64,000 nt of DNA from Icerya purchasi (lineage: Eukaryota > Arthropoda > Insecta > Hemiptera > Monophlebidae), in contig CM077115.1 of assembly GCA_039619475.1 (NCBI GenBank), positions 42,222,944-42,286,943 of the forward strand, written 5' to 3'. The notes under the pieces were generated by a model. That model worked only from the letters and a program-made list of their open reading frames with translations. It was not told the DNA's origin and did no database searches. Position numbers and translations under genes: made by a program. This document shows, one piece after another, positions 23,590-35,793 of this stretch. Position 1 is the first letter of the stretch. Every line of letters starts with the position of its first letter.

Positions 23590-25160
23590 GTCTTTAACTA
23601 AAACTCTATTCGTCTACTTTTTTTAAGAGCAAAGTCTTTTATTGCACTATCAATATCTATATGACATAGCTCCTGCTCAATAGACAAATCGGTTTGGTTA
23701 GCCTTAAAGTACTCATTGTTGATCTTAAATAATTTTTGAACAATTCCAACTTTGAAAAATTTCTCTCACAACTGACATTTCTTAATGAAGTTATGAGGAA
23801 TATTCGGAGCATTATTATAATATTGGGCAGCGATCTTCCAGCTTGGATTTCACAATAAATTTTAATAATTCAAGCGATCCGCATTAATTATTTTATTTTC
23901 ATTGCCTGTGGCAGCAATGAAAGTCCGCAGTCTAAGTCGTTCGAGCTTGAAGACCTGCTCGTCAATTTCGGCAGATGCACAGTCTAAATTACATTTAATG
24001 TCGCCCGAATCAAATAATATAGCCGGCGTTAAATACGCAAATTCATCCACCAAATTCTATAACTGCTGAAACCACTCACGAATTTCTACAATTATTTTAT
24101 CTAACGAAGAAATAAGCTTCCGTCTCAACTCATTTTCATAAGACAAGTTGGCATCTATGATTCCGTCATCAAAAATGTGCCTTCTTGCCATGCGCCTCTA
24201 AGGTTCCATGGAAATGCCAAGTTCTTCACCCGTATTTTTTGCCTAACTTACAGCGTCGCCTGCCCATTTCGCTCGTTTCTCTATCAGTACCATCTGCAAA
24301 GCATTTACTTTCTGAGCGCACAGGCTTACATCAAGTCCCTTTGTTTGTAAATATTTTTGTGCATCATTCACTTCATGTAGCACAGAGGCCCAAAAAACAA
24401 AGAATGGAAAATTACTGCATCGCAATTAACAAAGTTCCTGCATCTGTTCTTGTGATTAAGCTTTGAACAGTCTCTAACAGTTTTTCCAAAGTAACGACAA
24501 TGTCTTCGTAATGATGCCGTACCATATTTACGGCATCGCCTTTTGCACTCCATCGCGTATCTTGAACACGTTTTAATCTTTTACCTGTAGCTGCTATCAG
24601 AACTTCCCAACGATGTGTGGACATGGAAAAACATGAATAGCAACGTTCTAATGTGCCGAAAAAAGTTACTGAACTCGCCTCAACTGAGGCAGCGTGTAAA
24701 CAAACCGGGTTTAATGAATGATTTGAGCAGGGTACGAATTCAATTTTAGCATTTATTTCTTTAATTCTTTGCTGAACTCCTGAATGACTTCCAGCCATAC
24801 AGCGGCATTGTCATATGCTTGTCCTCTACAGTTGTTTATATCAAGATGATCAGCTTCAAGCTTTCTTAAAATCATCTTTGAAATTCCTTCAGCAGATTTA
24901 TCTTTTGTTTCAATGAAATCTATAAAAGATTCCACTACTTGTATTTCCTGATTTTCAATCACTACGTATCTTAATACCTGGCTTGTTTGATCTTTATGAG
25001 AAACATCTGAAGTACTGTCGAATATAATCGAATAATACTTGGCCTTTTTTACTTGTCTGATGATATGTTGGCGAACTTTATTTCCCAAAATTGCAATAAG
25101 TTCGTTTTGAATTTCTGATGACATATACGTGATTGAAATTTTAGAGCTGCCAAGCATCAC
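23590..25160 (-). pseudogene. hAT transposase of the outer element, degenerate
   Basis: Read on the minus strand. 25160-24753 encodes a DUF4371-type catalytic start (AKYYSIIFDSTSDVSHKDQT, VLRYVVIENQEIQVVESFID), in which the DST/D-x-S-H-x-x-Q block holds the first catalytic Asp, and ends with CRGQAYDNAA. After a frameshift, 24798-24412 continues VPCSNHSLNPVCLHAASVEA, RWEVLIAATGKRLKRVQDTRW and further helices. 23850-23600 has the hAT C-terminal dimerisation block (ENFSKLELFKNYLRSTMS), again frameshifted. The order of blocks is complete, so the whole transposase was once here. It would have cut and pasted elements with the 21522/26064 ends. Confidence 0.88.
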
Positions 25161-26072
25161 CTTTTTGCTGACTATTCTATACTGTTGTATGTAGCCAACG
25201 CAGATAAATGAATTGTTTTTTTCCCTTCAAATCGGTACATATGAATTCTATATTACTCTAATTATTGGTTTTACAAAACAAATTTTTATTCGCCGATATT
25301 GCAGCTTGCCAACTGAATCAACTTGAATTTCTCAAAGTTTTCAGCTTAAATAAACCAAAATTATTTCCATTTCAAATTACTAATTCATAATTTTATTTTT
25401 ATTATGCACCAAATTATGAAAAACATTTTCACACTTGTTATCATATACAACCGGCAAATTCGTTTTGCCGACTTCGAATCAGAATTTTCCAAAAATGCCA
25501 ACAGATTTTTCCAACTCATTCTCTGTTTGATACGCTTCCACTTATGAACACCGAAATCACAGGTTGGAAGGCGTATACATATATACGATTAAGTCAATGT
25601 AAATTGGACGACTGACGATCGAGCAATGAATAAACTTTGATTTGTTAAAGCATCACTCACGGATTTTCTTAAAGGGACTTACCCGTACTGTAACCTAATT
25701 TGCAGGTGTTATTAGGCAATATTGAACACTATTCTTTATATGAAAGAAGTCACTCTCGCTGAATATTAGTCGTAAACAATCCGAACACAAAATAAAACAG
25801 GGGGATCATTGGAAGTCAGTACAGACGATGTTGCCAGTTACTACAACGAGCAAGATGGGGTTACATTCATTTAAATTTTTAAAAAAGAGGATTCCCCGGT
25901 TTCGTCACAGAATAAATAAAAAGTTCTCTATGCTCATTTTAATCGGTCCGAATTGTAGGTGCGACAAAAATATGAAATGGAATGGTTCAAATTTTTACAA
26001 GATATTATTATTATGTATTGTGAAATTTTGCCGCCCCTCCCGCTTTCACTATGCTACGCCACTGGGCTTTAA

Positions 26073-26997
26073 TGTACTATTTATAAATACATTTCATGAA
26101 AACACACACACATATATGTATATATTTATTTATTTATTTTCGTAACCCCTCCCGAAATTTCGATCTAGATATGGTCTTATATATATTCGTAAGACACAAC
26201 ACTAAACACGTGTTCTTCCAGAACAATCTTCCATTTTGATTTGCGATTTCCTTCTATTTTTCCATATCGGAACTGCGGTGAATTACCATTTCTCTCGTAT
26301 GAACCGATAGACGAAATTAAAAACTAGACGATAGTGCAAATGCCGTTCCTTCTGACTGTGAAAACCGATGACTTTTTTTAGGAGCTGAAGTAAATATAAG
26401 GTTTTTTCCGAGTTTTCTTCAATGATCTAATATATACTTCTATCTGACCTATATATTCTATCCGGGGATTTATACATGCTAAGTTTATGACGTGAGTTAT
26501 TGACTTTTTTTTTTTTTTTGCAAATGATCTGTAGAAACTGGAAAAGGGCTCATTTTTAAAATTAAAAGCCATACTTTTATTATACAATGGGGAACACATT
26601 CTAGTTTTGTCATATTCAATCGAAAAAACGTCCTTTTCTTAAACAATTATGTAACAATATACATATTTAAAAACTTTTTTTTTCAAATAATAATAAGTAT
26701 ATACTGCTTTTTAGCTCATACTTGTATCATAAAAAATATTCCGCCGTACGTAACTTTTTAAAAAAATCGTATAACCAGCACATAAAACTAAACTAATTGC
26801 ATGAATACCATCCATATTAATAATACCTGTGACAAAAATTGTCAAAAACATGATTTAATGGAATTTAAAAAAAAAAACTAACAAACCATAATTCCGTAAT
26901 ATAAAATGCCTGTACGAACAATAAAAATTTTGTTTTGTTTTGTTTGTTGTTACAAAGGGAATAATAATATGGTTTATATAAATTCGTAGCACGCACG
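26073..26997. other. Intergenic AT-rich DNA
   Basis: No gene seen. Short AC/TA runs near 26103-26130. The segment at about 26142-26160 (CCCCTCCCGAAATTTCG) resembles an insect MITE end but has no clear partner. Confidence 0.4.
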
Positions 26998-27410
26998 CAA
27001 ATCCGTGTCCACGGGGGGGGGGGGGGTAACCCCCCACCACAAGAACTGAAATAGTTATTATAAATACACAAAAATCTGAAAAAAATCACAAATTTAAAAT
27101 AAATATAGATGATTTTTTAGGGTTTCTTACCTACCTTTAAAAGAAAAAAGAAAAAATATGCTCTATATTTTTAGATACTTCATTAATATTTGATGCAAAA
27201 TTTTTTATTACGAGTATAGTTAATAACATATGTAATTTTTATTAATATTTATACAGTAATTCATTTATGTAAATTATTAATGTATAAATCAAAATGATGG
27301 AAATGATTAATAGTACGAATATTAGTGAAAAATGTATTGTTATTTATAAAATAAATATGTAAAGAAAATTTTCAAAACCTCCTCTTTCCAAAATTCTGGG
27401 CACGGGCCTG
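26998..27410. mobile_element. hAT-like MITE, 413 bp
   Basis: The termini CAAATCCGTGTCCA (26998) and, as reverse complement of the right end, CAGGCCCGTGCCCA differ only by transitions. The flanks CACGCACG (26990-26997) and CACGCACA (27411-27418) are an 8-bp target duplication with one transition. A long G run follows the left end. There is no coding capacity. Transitions at CpG-like positions suggest methylation-driven decay; that is inference. Confidence 0.78.
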
Positions 27411-27874
27411 CACGCACAGTATATTGTACAAAATTATATTACGGCACAGATATACACTCTTTATTGCCTTTTTTTTTTTCTTCCGCTGTACCGACTTTAA
27501 GAAATCACAAACAACGCAAATGACTTCCTTACCGGGGAATATAAAATAGGCGAGTCTCTTCAATCAAAGACTTGGGTCCCAGTTAAAAATTCGTAATCCG
27601 AATTATAAGTATACATATATCTAACTGTAAAGTTGTTGTATTACTAATACACACTGTGACTCAAATGGGTTAAATAATATAAATTTTAAGTAACTTATAG
27701 AAAAATAAATTTGAAATGTTGTTAAAAATTTATTTCATAAAACCCATGTTATCAATTTTTTTTTTTTATAATCCGAGCAAAATGAATATCCCGCAATATT
27801 ACCCCTAATTAATTCGGAATTATCTTATAAAGCTGCAAGAGCAAAAAATGTACAATCCGTTCAATGGTAACGAA

Positions 27875-27915
27875 GGGCGTCGCCAGCCGATGATCCAGGG
27901 GAAGGGGGCAAGATT
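27875..27915. repeat. End of a GGGCGTCGCCAGCC-type hAT MITE
   Basis: It shares GGGCGTCGCCAGCCGATGA, then a G-rich stretch and GGGGCAAGATT, with the reversed right end of the MITE at 49730-49990. I could not find a matching right end or target duplication, so this may be a truncated copy. Confidence 0.6.
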
Positions 27916-29244
27916 GTTTTATTACGCATAACTATTATCTTTGAAATAATAGTTTTTTTTTATTTCGTAATAAGTTTTTTATACTTGAATAATCGAAATT
28001 TATATATTCACATTCAGCACAATTTTTGGTAAAGCGTACGAGTTTTGCGTGATAAAAAGCAATCGTTATAATAGATAAAGGTTATTAATAGGTGGAAAAA
28101 AAGTATGTTTGCGTTTTCATGCAATTTTTAAACGTTAACGTTTAAATTTACGAATTATATTTTTATTTATTTCTCTTCCAGTTTAAAAACATTAAATTAG
28201 CTTCAACATTTTCGAGAACATTCAATGATTCCTTTTAATTTTTAGCATACATGTAATGTACCGAATGTTCCGCAAAAAATAGCCGATAGTAATATATGAA
28301 AATTACTACTATGTATCAATTTTAAAAAACAAAAAGCATGAAATTGCACGCCCTGATGATTCCTTACATTAAATGAAATGTAATCATAATTTGCATTTAC
28401 AACATCTTAAATTCAAAAGAGCGATATTCAATTTTAAATTTATAATATCATGTATATTTTTTACGCAACAATCTTGTAAACGCGTATATTTATCAGTGTT
28501 TAAAAATTATTCTATCATAATAATTATTCTCGAAAATTTTTCAAAACTTAGGATGTTTCATTAAGAAATCGAAATTTTCGTTCAAATAGCGATCTTTCCG
28601 TCGATATACCACGCATCAAGGAAAACATTTTTTTTTTTACATTGTTAGAGTTTCCAATGCCCCGCTAAGGGTCCAAATGTGAATTTGTAACACCATAAAT
28701 GTAAACAATTTTAAAAATGACCAAGGTTACTGATGTTATATTTTTCGTTACACGAACGACATATAACATTCAACAATTCACAAAAATCTATAACATTATC
28801 TGGATCGTATAAAACATTAAAAAATGAACGATTAACATATATAAAAACAATAAATATAATAAATTAATCCGACCGGTTTCGTCAATTGTTCGACATAATC
28901 ACGTTCCATTTGTAAAATCAGTAATATTCATATTTAAAATGTGTTTCGATTTTTTCAATCATGCTACTGCTTACATATTTTTCTCGATGTTTCTTGACCT
29001 AAAAAGGAAATTGAATTGATTTTTTATTAATAATTTTATTTCGTGAAAGCGTTTGTAATTTTATTACATATTTTGTATTTCACTTTGAACGATTTACGAA
29101 AGTGCGAGTTACGAATTTTTTACAATTTTTTTTTTGTTTTTATTTATAGTATTACAAATTGGCGCCATCTAAGCCACTGAGCAATGGGATATTAAGCATA
29201 AAGGGGGAAAAGTGCCCAATGGTACCTACCCGATAGTTTTAATT
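27916..29244. other. Intergenic AT-rich DNA
   Basis: No gene or element that I can support; several T-runs and short frames without motifs. Confidence 0.4.
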
Positions 29245-30500
29245 TTAAACAAGGTCGTGAAGTTTTTTACGCTTCAACCGCCTCGCAACACTAATAGTAT
29301 CTAGCAGTTCGGTAGCAAGTTTGTATATATGACTTTCCAATCTTACTGCGTGTCTTCGAACATGAGCTTTAATAACATCTGTCCAGTGGCGGATCCCAGG
29401 GGGAATAGGGGACATTTCCCCGCCAAAGAACCAAAGCCTCTATGAAAAAATCTGTTATAACAGGGAAACTTAATTTATGCTATAAAAGATTTGTATGAAT
29501 TTTACCTACGGATTTTAATAATTAATATTTAATACTATTTTCTAGTAAAACTATTAATGTTCCTTTTTTATTCAATTTTAAATACAACTGTCATCGATCT
29601 TTTGCCATTTTTATTTATTTTTAATTTTACAATCTTAATTAAAAATAGTAGTTCAATGAGAAATATATGTATTTAAACTTCCCCATGGGGGGGGGGGACA
29701 AAGAATTGGAATCGGATTATTAACAAAAATAAAAAAGAAGTAAAGTCTAATAAAAATACCATCTTTCTTACTATTTCTAAACTACCATTTAAGGGCTAGA
29801 ATTTTATAATTTCGTTTTATTTTTCACCCCTACATATAAGACAAAAGTTAAATTAAAAATTGTAATAATTATGTATTTTTAAAACCTTTTTTTAAATTTC
29901 TATAAAGGTCGCTATTTGATTTTCTTTATGAAACAAGGGGTATTTCTCAAATCTACCGCCTACCGTAAAAGATTTTACGTAATTATATAATTTCCCCCCC
30001 AATTCTGAATCCGCCCCTGCATCTGTCACATACTCTGTACCTAAATCCTAATGCAAGGTTAGGTTTCTTACATACCATAGTGTATCTTGGTTACGAGCCT
30101 AACGATTTTATTCCGCATAGTCTGTATTTAATCTTACGAGTTTTAGGTTTAGCATAAGCCCGAAGCTGTACTCCATAGATCCAAATAGAGGTTTTATGTT
30201 GCGTGTATTAAAAGTTTATTATCTATATTTAGTATACTATTTCTTCCGATGAGCTGGCACATGTGTCTCTTTTTTTTTTTTTGTTTGTACGTGCTGCTTC
30301 CACGCTAAGCGACTATCTCTAGGTGTAATTCTAAGCACTTGACTATTGTCCTTACAGGCAGCTCGGTGTTATTTATCCTGACAGTTAGGGTTGTGACTTT
30401 TCTACTTGTGAATTTAACGTTTACCGATTTACTTTCGTTAATTTGAATTTTCTACACAGTAGTTAGGATGGCAATAACGTAGGCCCAACTATAGCCAAAA
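29245..30500 (-). pseudogene. Jockey-like LINE, 3' end of ORF2, split by a MITE
   Basis: Post-RT region of a Jockey-clade ORF2 on the minus strand. About 30485-30360: KIQINESKSVNVKFTSRK and VRINNTELPVRTIVKCLELH (the K-S-x-x-V-x-F-T-x-R and K-Y-L-G-x-x-L-D positions). About 30300-30040, in several frames: HMCQLIGRNSILNIDNKLL, then an L-D-L-W-S-T-A-S block corresponding to the usual T-Y-G-I-x-L-W-G-x-A-S. After the MITE at 29384-30019 it continues as TDVIKAHVRRHAVRLESHIY and ATELLDTISVARRLKRKKLH, then a stop (29245-29247). These are characteristic Jockey C-terminal blocks. Upstream RT and endonuclease are absent. Confidence 0.88.
29384..30019. mobile_element. hAT-like MITE, 636 bp, inside the Jockey LINE
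   Basis: The ends CAGTGGCGGATCCCAG (29384) and, reversed, CAGGGGCGGATTCAGA (30019) are flanked by perfect 8-bp duplications CATCTGTC (29376-29383 and 30020-30027). The interior is AT-rich with G/C-rich subterminal blocks and no open frame. Removing the element and one duplication restores the LINE reading frame across the junction (LGTEYVTDVIKAH), which proves both boundaries independently of the inverted repeats. Confidence 0.94.
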
Positions 30501-31404
30501 TGCTTTTGATAAAAGGAATTGCATATTCATAATTGAACTCGAGCGTAACAAATATTGAAAAGTTACACGACAACGAGTTCAATTTAAAATTAAAAACTAT
30601 AAGGGATACAAAACAGAGTTACAGAAGTGCAGCAAAAGTGTTGTCCTACGCAATAAAATCTCGTTTATTTAAGTTTCTATTACATTTTATCGATATGTGA
30701 ACGTAATGAATTAACGAAGAATTATGCCGCATTGCATCCTCACAGAACTTGAAGGTGTTAGACGGATTCTTATTATTAAGAAGAGAGTTCATTTTTTCAA
30801 TATCGTATTTAGGACCTAATGCAATAAATACCGAGCACTTCAAAGATCAAATAATTCAAGTCATCCATATAGAGTCACCGGAGCAACAAACTTACCACGA
30901 CCAGAGAGCAGCTGCAAATTGTAGTAGTTAATGCATATAGTTTTCTCATTTTCATTCATCCTGTAATATTAGGAAAGAATTTCCTCCCGGTAGACTCTGC
31001 ATACCACTTCTTCTCCCATTCTACCATTAACACCCCCGCGTGAAATATGCTTTTCGAAGATTTTAACTGAGATATTATTACTCAGTGATTGCATTATCTT
31101 ACTGAGCAATAACTTTAGGGATCTTGATAAGTTCAATCTGCGGGAATTTGATATTCGCTTGTAATTGCCCTGGCAGTGACAGATTCAATAGAAATACCCC
31201 ACCAATAACACAGAACGGAATAAACTACCCGGGAGAAACTTCCTCTATTGTTTATTAAGATTTTTCAGAAGACCCCGGGGGTGTAACCCAGGTAGCAGCC
31301 CCATACCTACAAAGAAACCGTATTATATAAAACAAGTGTCGCCCTGCGTATCGGAGACCTGAAGTGTTATGCTGTAGTAATCGATTGATATAAAACAAAA
31401 TCCT
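30501..31404. other. Intergenic DNA, no gene seen
   Basis: Mixed AT-rich sequence. Overlapping short frames at 30646-30931 on both strands have no recognisable domain. A GC-richer stretch around 31000-31300 has no coding motif. Confidence 0.35.
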
Positions 31405-31568
31405 CTATAACTTTAAAGTTATTTATTACGATTTGTTATATTTACTAAAAAAGAAATTTACATAAAAAATAAATTTAAATCAAACTAATTATTAACCGCC
31501 GTCACGTAGTATGGCATGAGAGTCTTGTCGCAAAAATGAGCAACCTCTTACTTGTAATCTCTGCCGCC
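31405..31568. repeat. 164-bp dispersed repeat, copy 1
   Basis: Runs from CTATAACTTTAAAGTTATTT through AATCAAACTAATTATTAACC and GTATGGCATGAGAGTCTTGT to TAATCTCTGCCGCC. It matches 35007-35169 in the same orientation at roughly 90 percent by eye. Probably the 3' tail of a LINE read on the minus strand. Confidence 0.8.
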
Positions 31569-31999
31569 ATAAAACTATTAGATACATAAAAAAAAAATCA
31601 ATGAAATAGAAATAAATTCTGAAAAACTATAGATATCAGCTATCAACCTTGTTAAGAATGGTAGACTTAAACAACACGCATTGAACGCCAGTAAAGCGAA
31701 TATAGAAATGTGACCAAAATCGACATAGTGAGAGAATTAAGAACGCTTTTTTCATCCAAATCAGTACAAAGAATTTGTATTTATCAATCATGTTGGGTTT
31801 CAATAGTGATAAAGTATTGTAAAGCCAATAATAAATTATGCGGCAACTGTTTATCGGACGAACAGATAAAAACAGAATTTAATGTAATACCATAATGTAT
31901 TAATTCTAAAGAGAGTGCAATAAATCATCTGGCAGCATTTAGAAATATGCACTGTGCAGAGAGGCAGCTGTACAGAAATTCCGACAGCTATTGCTCAAC

Positions 32000-34235
32000 T
32001 CGAGTTAAATCATTGCAGCTCCGAAGTACCTACATTCGTTCGGTTCTTCTTGTGTTTTTATATTTATACTTACTTCTCTCCTATCGCTCTCTTGAACTTT
32101 ATCACCTTCGTTTTATTAATGCTAATTTTCATATGTTAATTCGGCGCTATTCATTTGATTCGTCATTTTCTGCGTTTGTGATTACCAGTTTGTCACCTGC
32201 ATAGCATATCTATCTCGTTTATTCTATCGCCATTTATCTTTAAACTCATTTCGCGCTTCTTTCATGGTCTCTGCATATGTATTGAATAATCCTGGTGATA
32301 GAGGATATCGCTCGCTCCTCTTTCAATACCGGATTTTCTGTAGGTATTCCGTTTTAATTTTTATTTTTGCGAGTTTGCTTTGCACGGATTCTAGACTATT
32401 CTTAGATCTGTATCGTCGAAACTGTGTTTCTTTAAGATCTCAATTATTTTTCCCCGATTTAATCGATAAAGCTATCGCATTTCCTTTTGTAAAACAACCT
32501 TTACTAAAGCGATCGCGTTTCTAGTTCTTTTTTTTTTGCTACGAGAATAGTTCGTCTTTTCTTCTAGCTCATGTTTAATTCTCTGGTGTTAATTATTGTA
32601 AAGATGATTTGAACGCATGGCTCATGAGCGCGATGATCCTATACTTGGAGCATATTTGCGAGCAGCTTTTCTTGTCGGTATCAATATAAAATTCACAGCT
32701 CTAAAGTCTTCAGGCAGCGTACCTTAATCATATATTTTGTTAATAATCTTCAACACTTATTCGCATCTTGGTGTAATTTAATCAAGTCCGATGGTATTGA
32801 ACTGCTGTTTCGCTTTGTAGCTTTTAACTCCTTTTAGAGCGTCCACATTTCTATTTTTGGCACTATTTTCTATTAAGGTTGCCTGTAAAATTCTTAAACG
32901 TAATCTAACCGAGTGTCTTCTTCCATCTTTTCCTCCTGCGTACATTATTCCGTTTCCATTAATAAGCCGCCATCGTTTGTTTTATTCTAATACGCGTAGT
33001 TCCTTACGCTTTTGGCTTCATGTTTTTTTTGTTCCCAACATAATTATATAATTTATTTGTACAATATAACACCAACTTAACTTAAGTACTACTTTCTGTT
33101 ACAGCATAAAAAGTGTTAACTTACATATTACTATACTAAACAAAATCCACACTCTCATTATTTAAACCTCTACATTTTTCTTTATGCCAATTAATTTTTA
33201 GCTGCCGTGCACTTCTTTTCGAGATTTTTCTGCTTAGTTAACGAGTACTAGATCTTTCTTTAGTTCTTCTTCCATCCATCACATCAAATATTTCTTGCCT
33301 TATATGTATTCTCTTTCTTCTTAACAGAAGTGAATTTTTTGCTGCCGTTGTGACTTTATGATTCCATATTGTCTACATTTGTTCAGTGTCCACTTTTGCT
33401 CGTGTTGACCTCATATTGCTTCTTTAGATCCTTCTGGAATTTCTCTTGTGTTTTTTAAATTTAATTTTATCGAGTGGAACCGCTTTTTTTTTTTTTTTTT
33501 TTTCAGACTTTTCAAGACTATTTTTCATCTTCTCGCAGCCAGCAGTTTTCTGCATTGCAACAAGGAGTACGTGTAACAATTCTCGGCCGCATTTGCAAAC
33601 CACTCTTATTTATGAGAATGTAGTCGATCTGATTTCAGACTTTACCTCCAGGACTGATGTACGCGTGTAATCTTCTACCGTGTTATCTGAACTAGGTGAT
33701 TTTACATATTTTAATATTGTGCCTTTCAATGAATTCCAGAAGCATTTCGCCTCTTTCATTATGCTCTCTGACTGCGGTTTTCCTAGCCAATTGGCTATCA
33801 TGATTTGATCCGGCATTTGCATTAAAGTCCTCCCCATTACAAACACCATACCGTTTTTTGTTGGGTTTTTTTTTCGTAATTTTACATCTCTGCAGGATCA
33901 CAATAGAAACGTTTTCTGCAATTAGTGCATATACTTGCATGATTATATATATATATTGGTTTAGGCTTGTGGTCCCTAGTCTGACAAGTGAATTTTCTTC
34001 CGCTTTCGAAATTACAGTGCTAATTTATTTCGATGTACATTACTCTACACTTACTACATATTTGTCTATCTTTACCGATGAATATTGTTACTCCGTAGTC
34101 TTTGTCCTCTTTTGTTCTTCCGTTTCTAGGCCAACTTGCTTCACTTATTCGTAATATGTCGTTAACTTCCCGGTTTTGTTACCATATTTTCGAGCTTTCA
34201 AATTCGATATAGATGCCTTACATTTAAGGGTTGTA
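32000..34235 (-). pseudogene. RTE-like LINE: endonuclease and RT remnant
   Basis: Minus strand, many frames. About 34150: NDILRISEASWPRNGR, the D-I-L-x-I-S-E-x-x-W block of an AP endonuclease. 33840-33690: GEDFNANAGSNHD (catalytic G-D-F-N-A block), then RGEMLLEFIERHNIKIC. About 33640: IDYILINKSGLQ (the I-D-Y-I-L block, in a shifted frame). About 33350-33200: QEIFDVMDGRRT, typical of the RTE linker. About 32230-32170: a degenerate catalytic box, where RYA and, after a 1-base shift, AGDKLVITNAEND stand for the usual R-Y-A-D-D. Order and style fit the RTE clade. All domains are broken. Plus-strand frames in this interval are shadows. Confidence 0.75.
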
Positions 34236-34970
34236 ATGTTAATATAACCTTTCCGCCGCGTTTCTATCCGTAAATTCTTCGCGCTCCATCTGACTGTCTC
34301 GGTGGACGAGAAACATCCTGACACAGATTTAGGGCCATTGCATAATCAACGTTCATAGATGTAATTCTAGGGAAGAAAATGACAGTGGTATTTACCTCCC
34401 GCCGTAACTTTCTGTCAAAGTTTACTCCATTAGTCGAAAGAACTCGGTCTGAAGGCACCCCCGGGACACTCAACTGTTCGTTCTAAATTAATATTTACCG
34501 ATCCGATTGGGACTCTGATACTAATAACAGTCTGATGTTGTTAATGCTTAACGGTGTTTATTAGTATGAACATAAGTGAATCATCTTTTTCCGTTTTCTC
34601 ATCAGCGCTGTGTTTTGTATCGTTAGTTCCGTTGCAGGGTTTCTAATCAACGTTAAGCCTGCTAGAATAGAAAATTAATACCCTGCACGACATAGACGTA
34701 CAGAAGTCACGTAATAGTTTCCGAATCAGAGAGACTAGTACTATATGACGCAGTCGAGTGACTAGCTACTGGAGAAAATGACTAATAATTCCAACAACGC
34801 AAAAATTTTAGTTTCAAACCTAAATCTATATGGGCATTCACTGATCTCGACTTACCGGATACCAAGATGAAAAATACGGTAGCTTAATTAATTGCCTGGT
34901 TACATTAATAATAAGGTAATAAAAAGCGGATGATCCGTAACGTAGAGCAAATAAATTAACAAAATGTTTT
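34236..34970. other. Unassigned sequence between LINE remnants
   Basis: No host exon or transposon motif recognised. A 69-residue minus frame at 34264-34473 lies just 5' of the RTE-like remnant and could be its leader. Confidence 0.35.
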
Positions 34971-35169
34971 TTATAACTCTAAAGTTATTTATTACGATTT
35001 GTTATATATAACTCTAAAGTTATTTATTACGATTTGTTATATTTACTAAAAAAGAAATCTACATAAAAAATAAATTTAAATCAAACTAATCGTTAGCCGC
35101 CGCCACGTAGTATGGCATGAGTGTCTTATCGCAAAAATAAGCAACCTCTTACTTGTAATCTCTACCGCC
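34971..35169. repeat. 164-bp dispersed repeat, copy 2, with an extra 35-bp unit
   Basis: 35007-35169 matches 31405-31568. In addition the first about 35 bp (ATAACTCTAAAGTTATTT, ACGATTTGTTATAT) are tandemly duplicated at 34971-35006. A 112-residue minus-strand frame overlaps and runs upstream to 35414; it has no motif I recognise and may be a LINE C-terminal tail. Confidence 0.8.
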
Positions 35170-35793
35170 TGCTTATATCTTATCTGACGCGCACAATCCG
35201 GGTAGTACACACGGAAATGCCAAATTATCGTTCTACTTAATAAAAACGAGAAATGATGCAAAACCACGGTACATACTGTTTGCGACATACAGATTGATGA
35301 ATGCAATCTACCTCTAAGCAGTCGACCAATTCGACAATAGGATTCTGGCAAATATCTCGGCATAAACTTGGACTTTCGACTTTCATGAACTATCCGCGTA
35401 AAAATTAAATGCAAACAAATTTTTTTGTTAAAAAATCTTCTAAATTATACTAGCTTATGCTCTGGATTTCTACTGCAAACGTCTCTTTTAACAGTAAATG
35501 ATCAAGCTCATCCAAACCTATGACACTATGCGGATGTGCCGAAAAATGCGACAAATTAACGAACTGAACAAAGTATTATCCTTTGAGTTATCGTCAATGT
35601 GCACGGTTACTTTGGTAACGATGTGGACATTCATCGAGACTTTCGAGTAAAAACGGTTAGCGAAGTAATTAAAGTTCTTACGATTGTGCACGAGAAACGG
35701 CTTCGTTAACACAGCAATCCTGTGGTTGATCGACTTCTAGATACTGGAGAAAGTAATCGGCGTCTAAAGTCTCCTAAATATTCAGTCTAAATC

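Larger units (their letters stand above)
21522..26064 (-). mobile_element. hAT transposon, dead, with nested hAT element
   Basis: The termini are CAGTGGCGTAGC at 21522 and its reverse complement ending at 26064, a typical hAT inverted repeat. They are flanked by 8-bp target duplications GGCTTTAG (21514-21521) and GGCTTTAA (26065-26072), one mismatch apart. The total is 4543 bp, of which 1511 belong to a nested insertion and its extra target copy, leaving about 3.0 kb, a normal size for an autonomous hAT. Transposase remnants run on the minus strand at 25160-23590. Confidence 0.92.

Noticed and set aside
21297..26160. GGGGTT-CAACC-CCCGAAAT-like segments on both sides of the hAT as ends of a larger element
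   Set aside because: They lie in direct rather than inverted orientation and lack a matching duplication.
31947..33670. Series of plus-strand open frames that could be host exons
   Set aside because: The minus strand carries ordered RTE-like endonuclease and RT motifs across the interval, so the plus frames are shadows.
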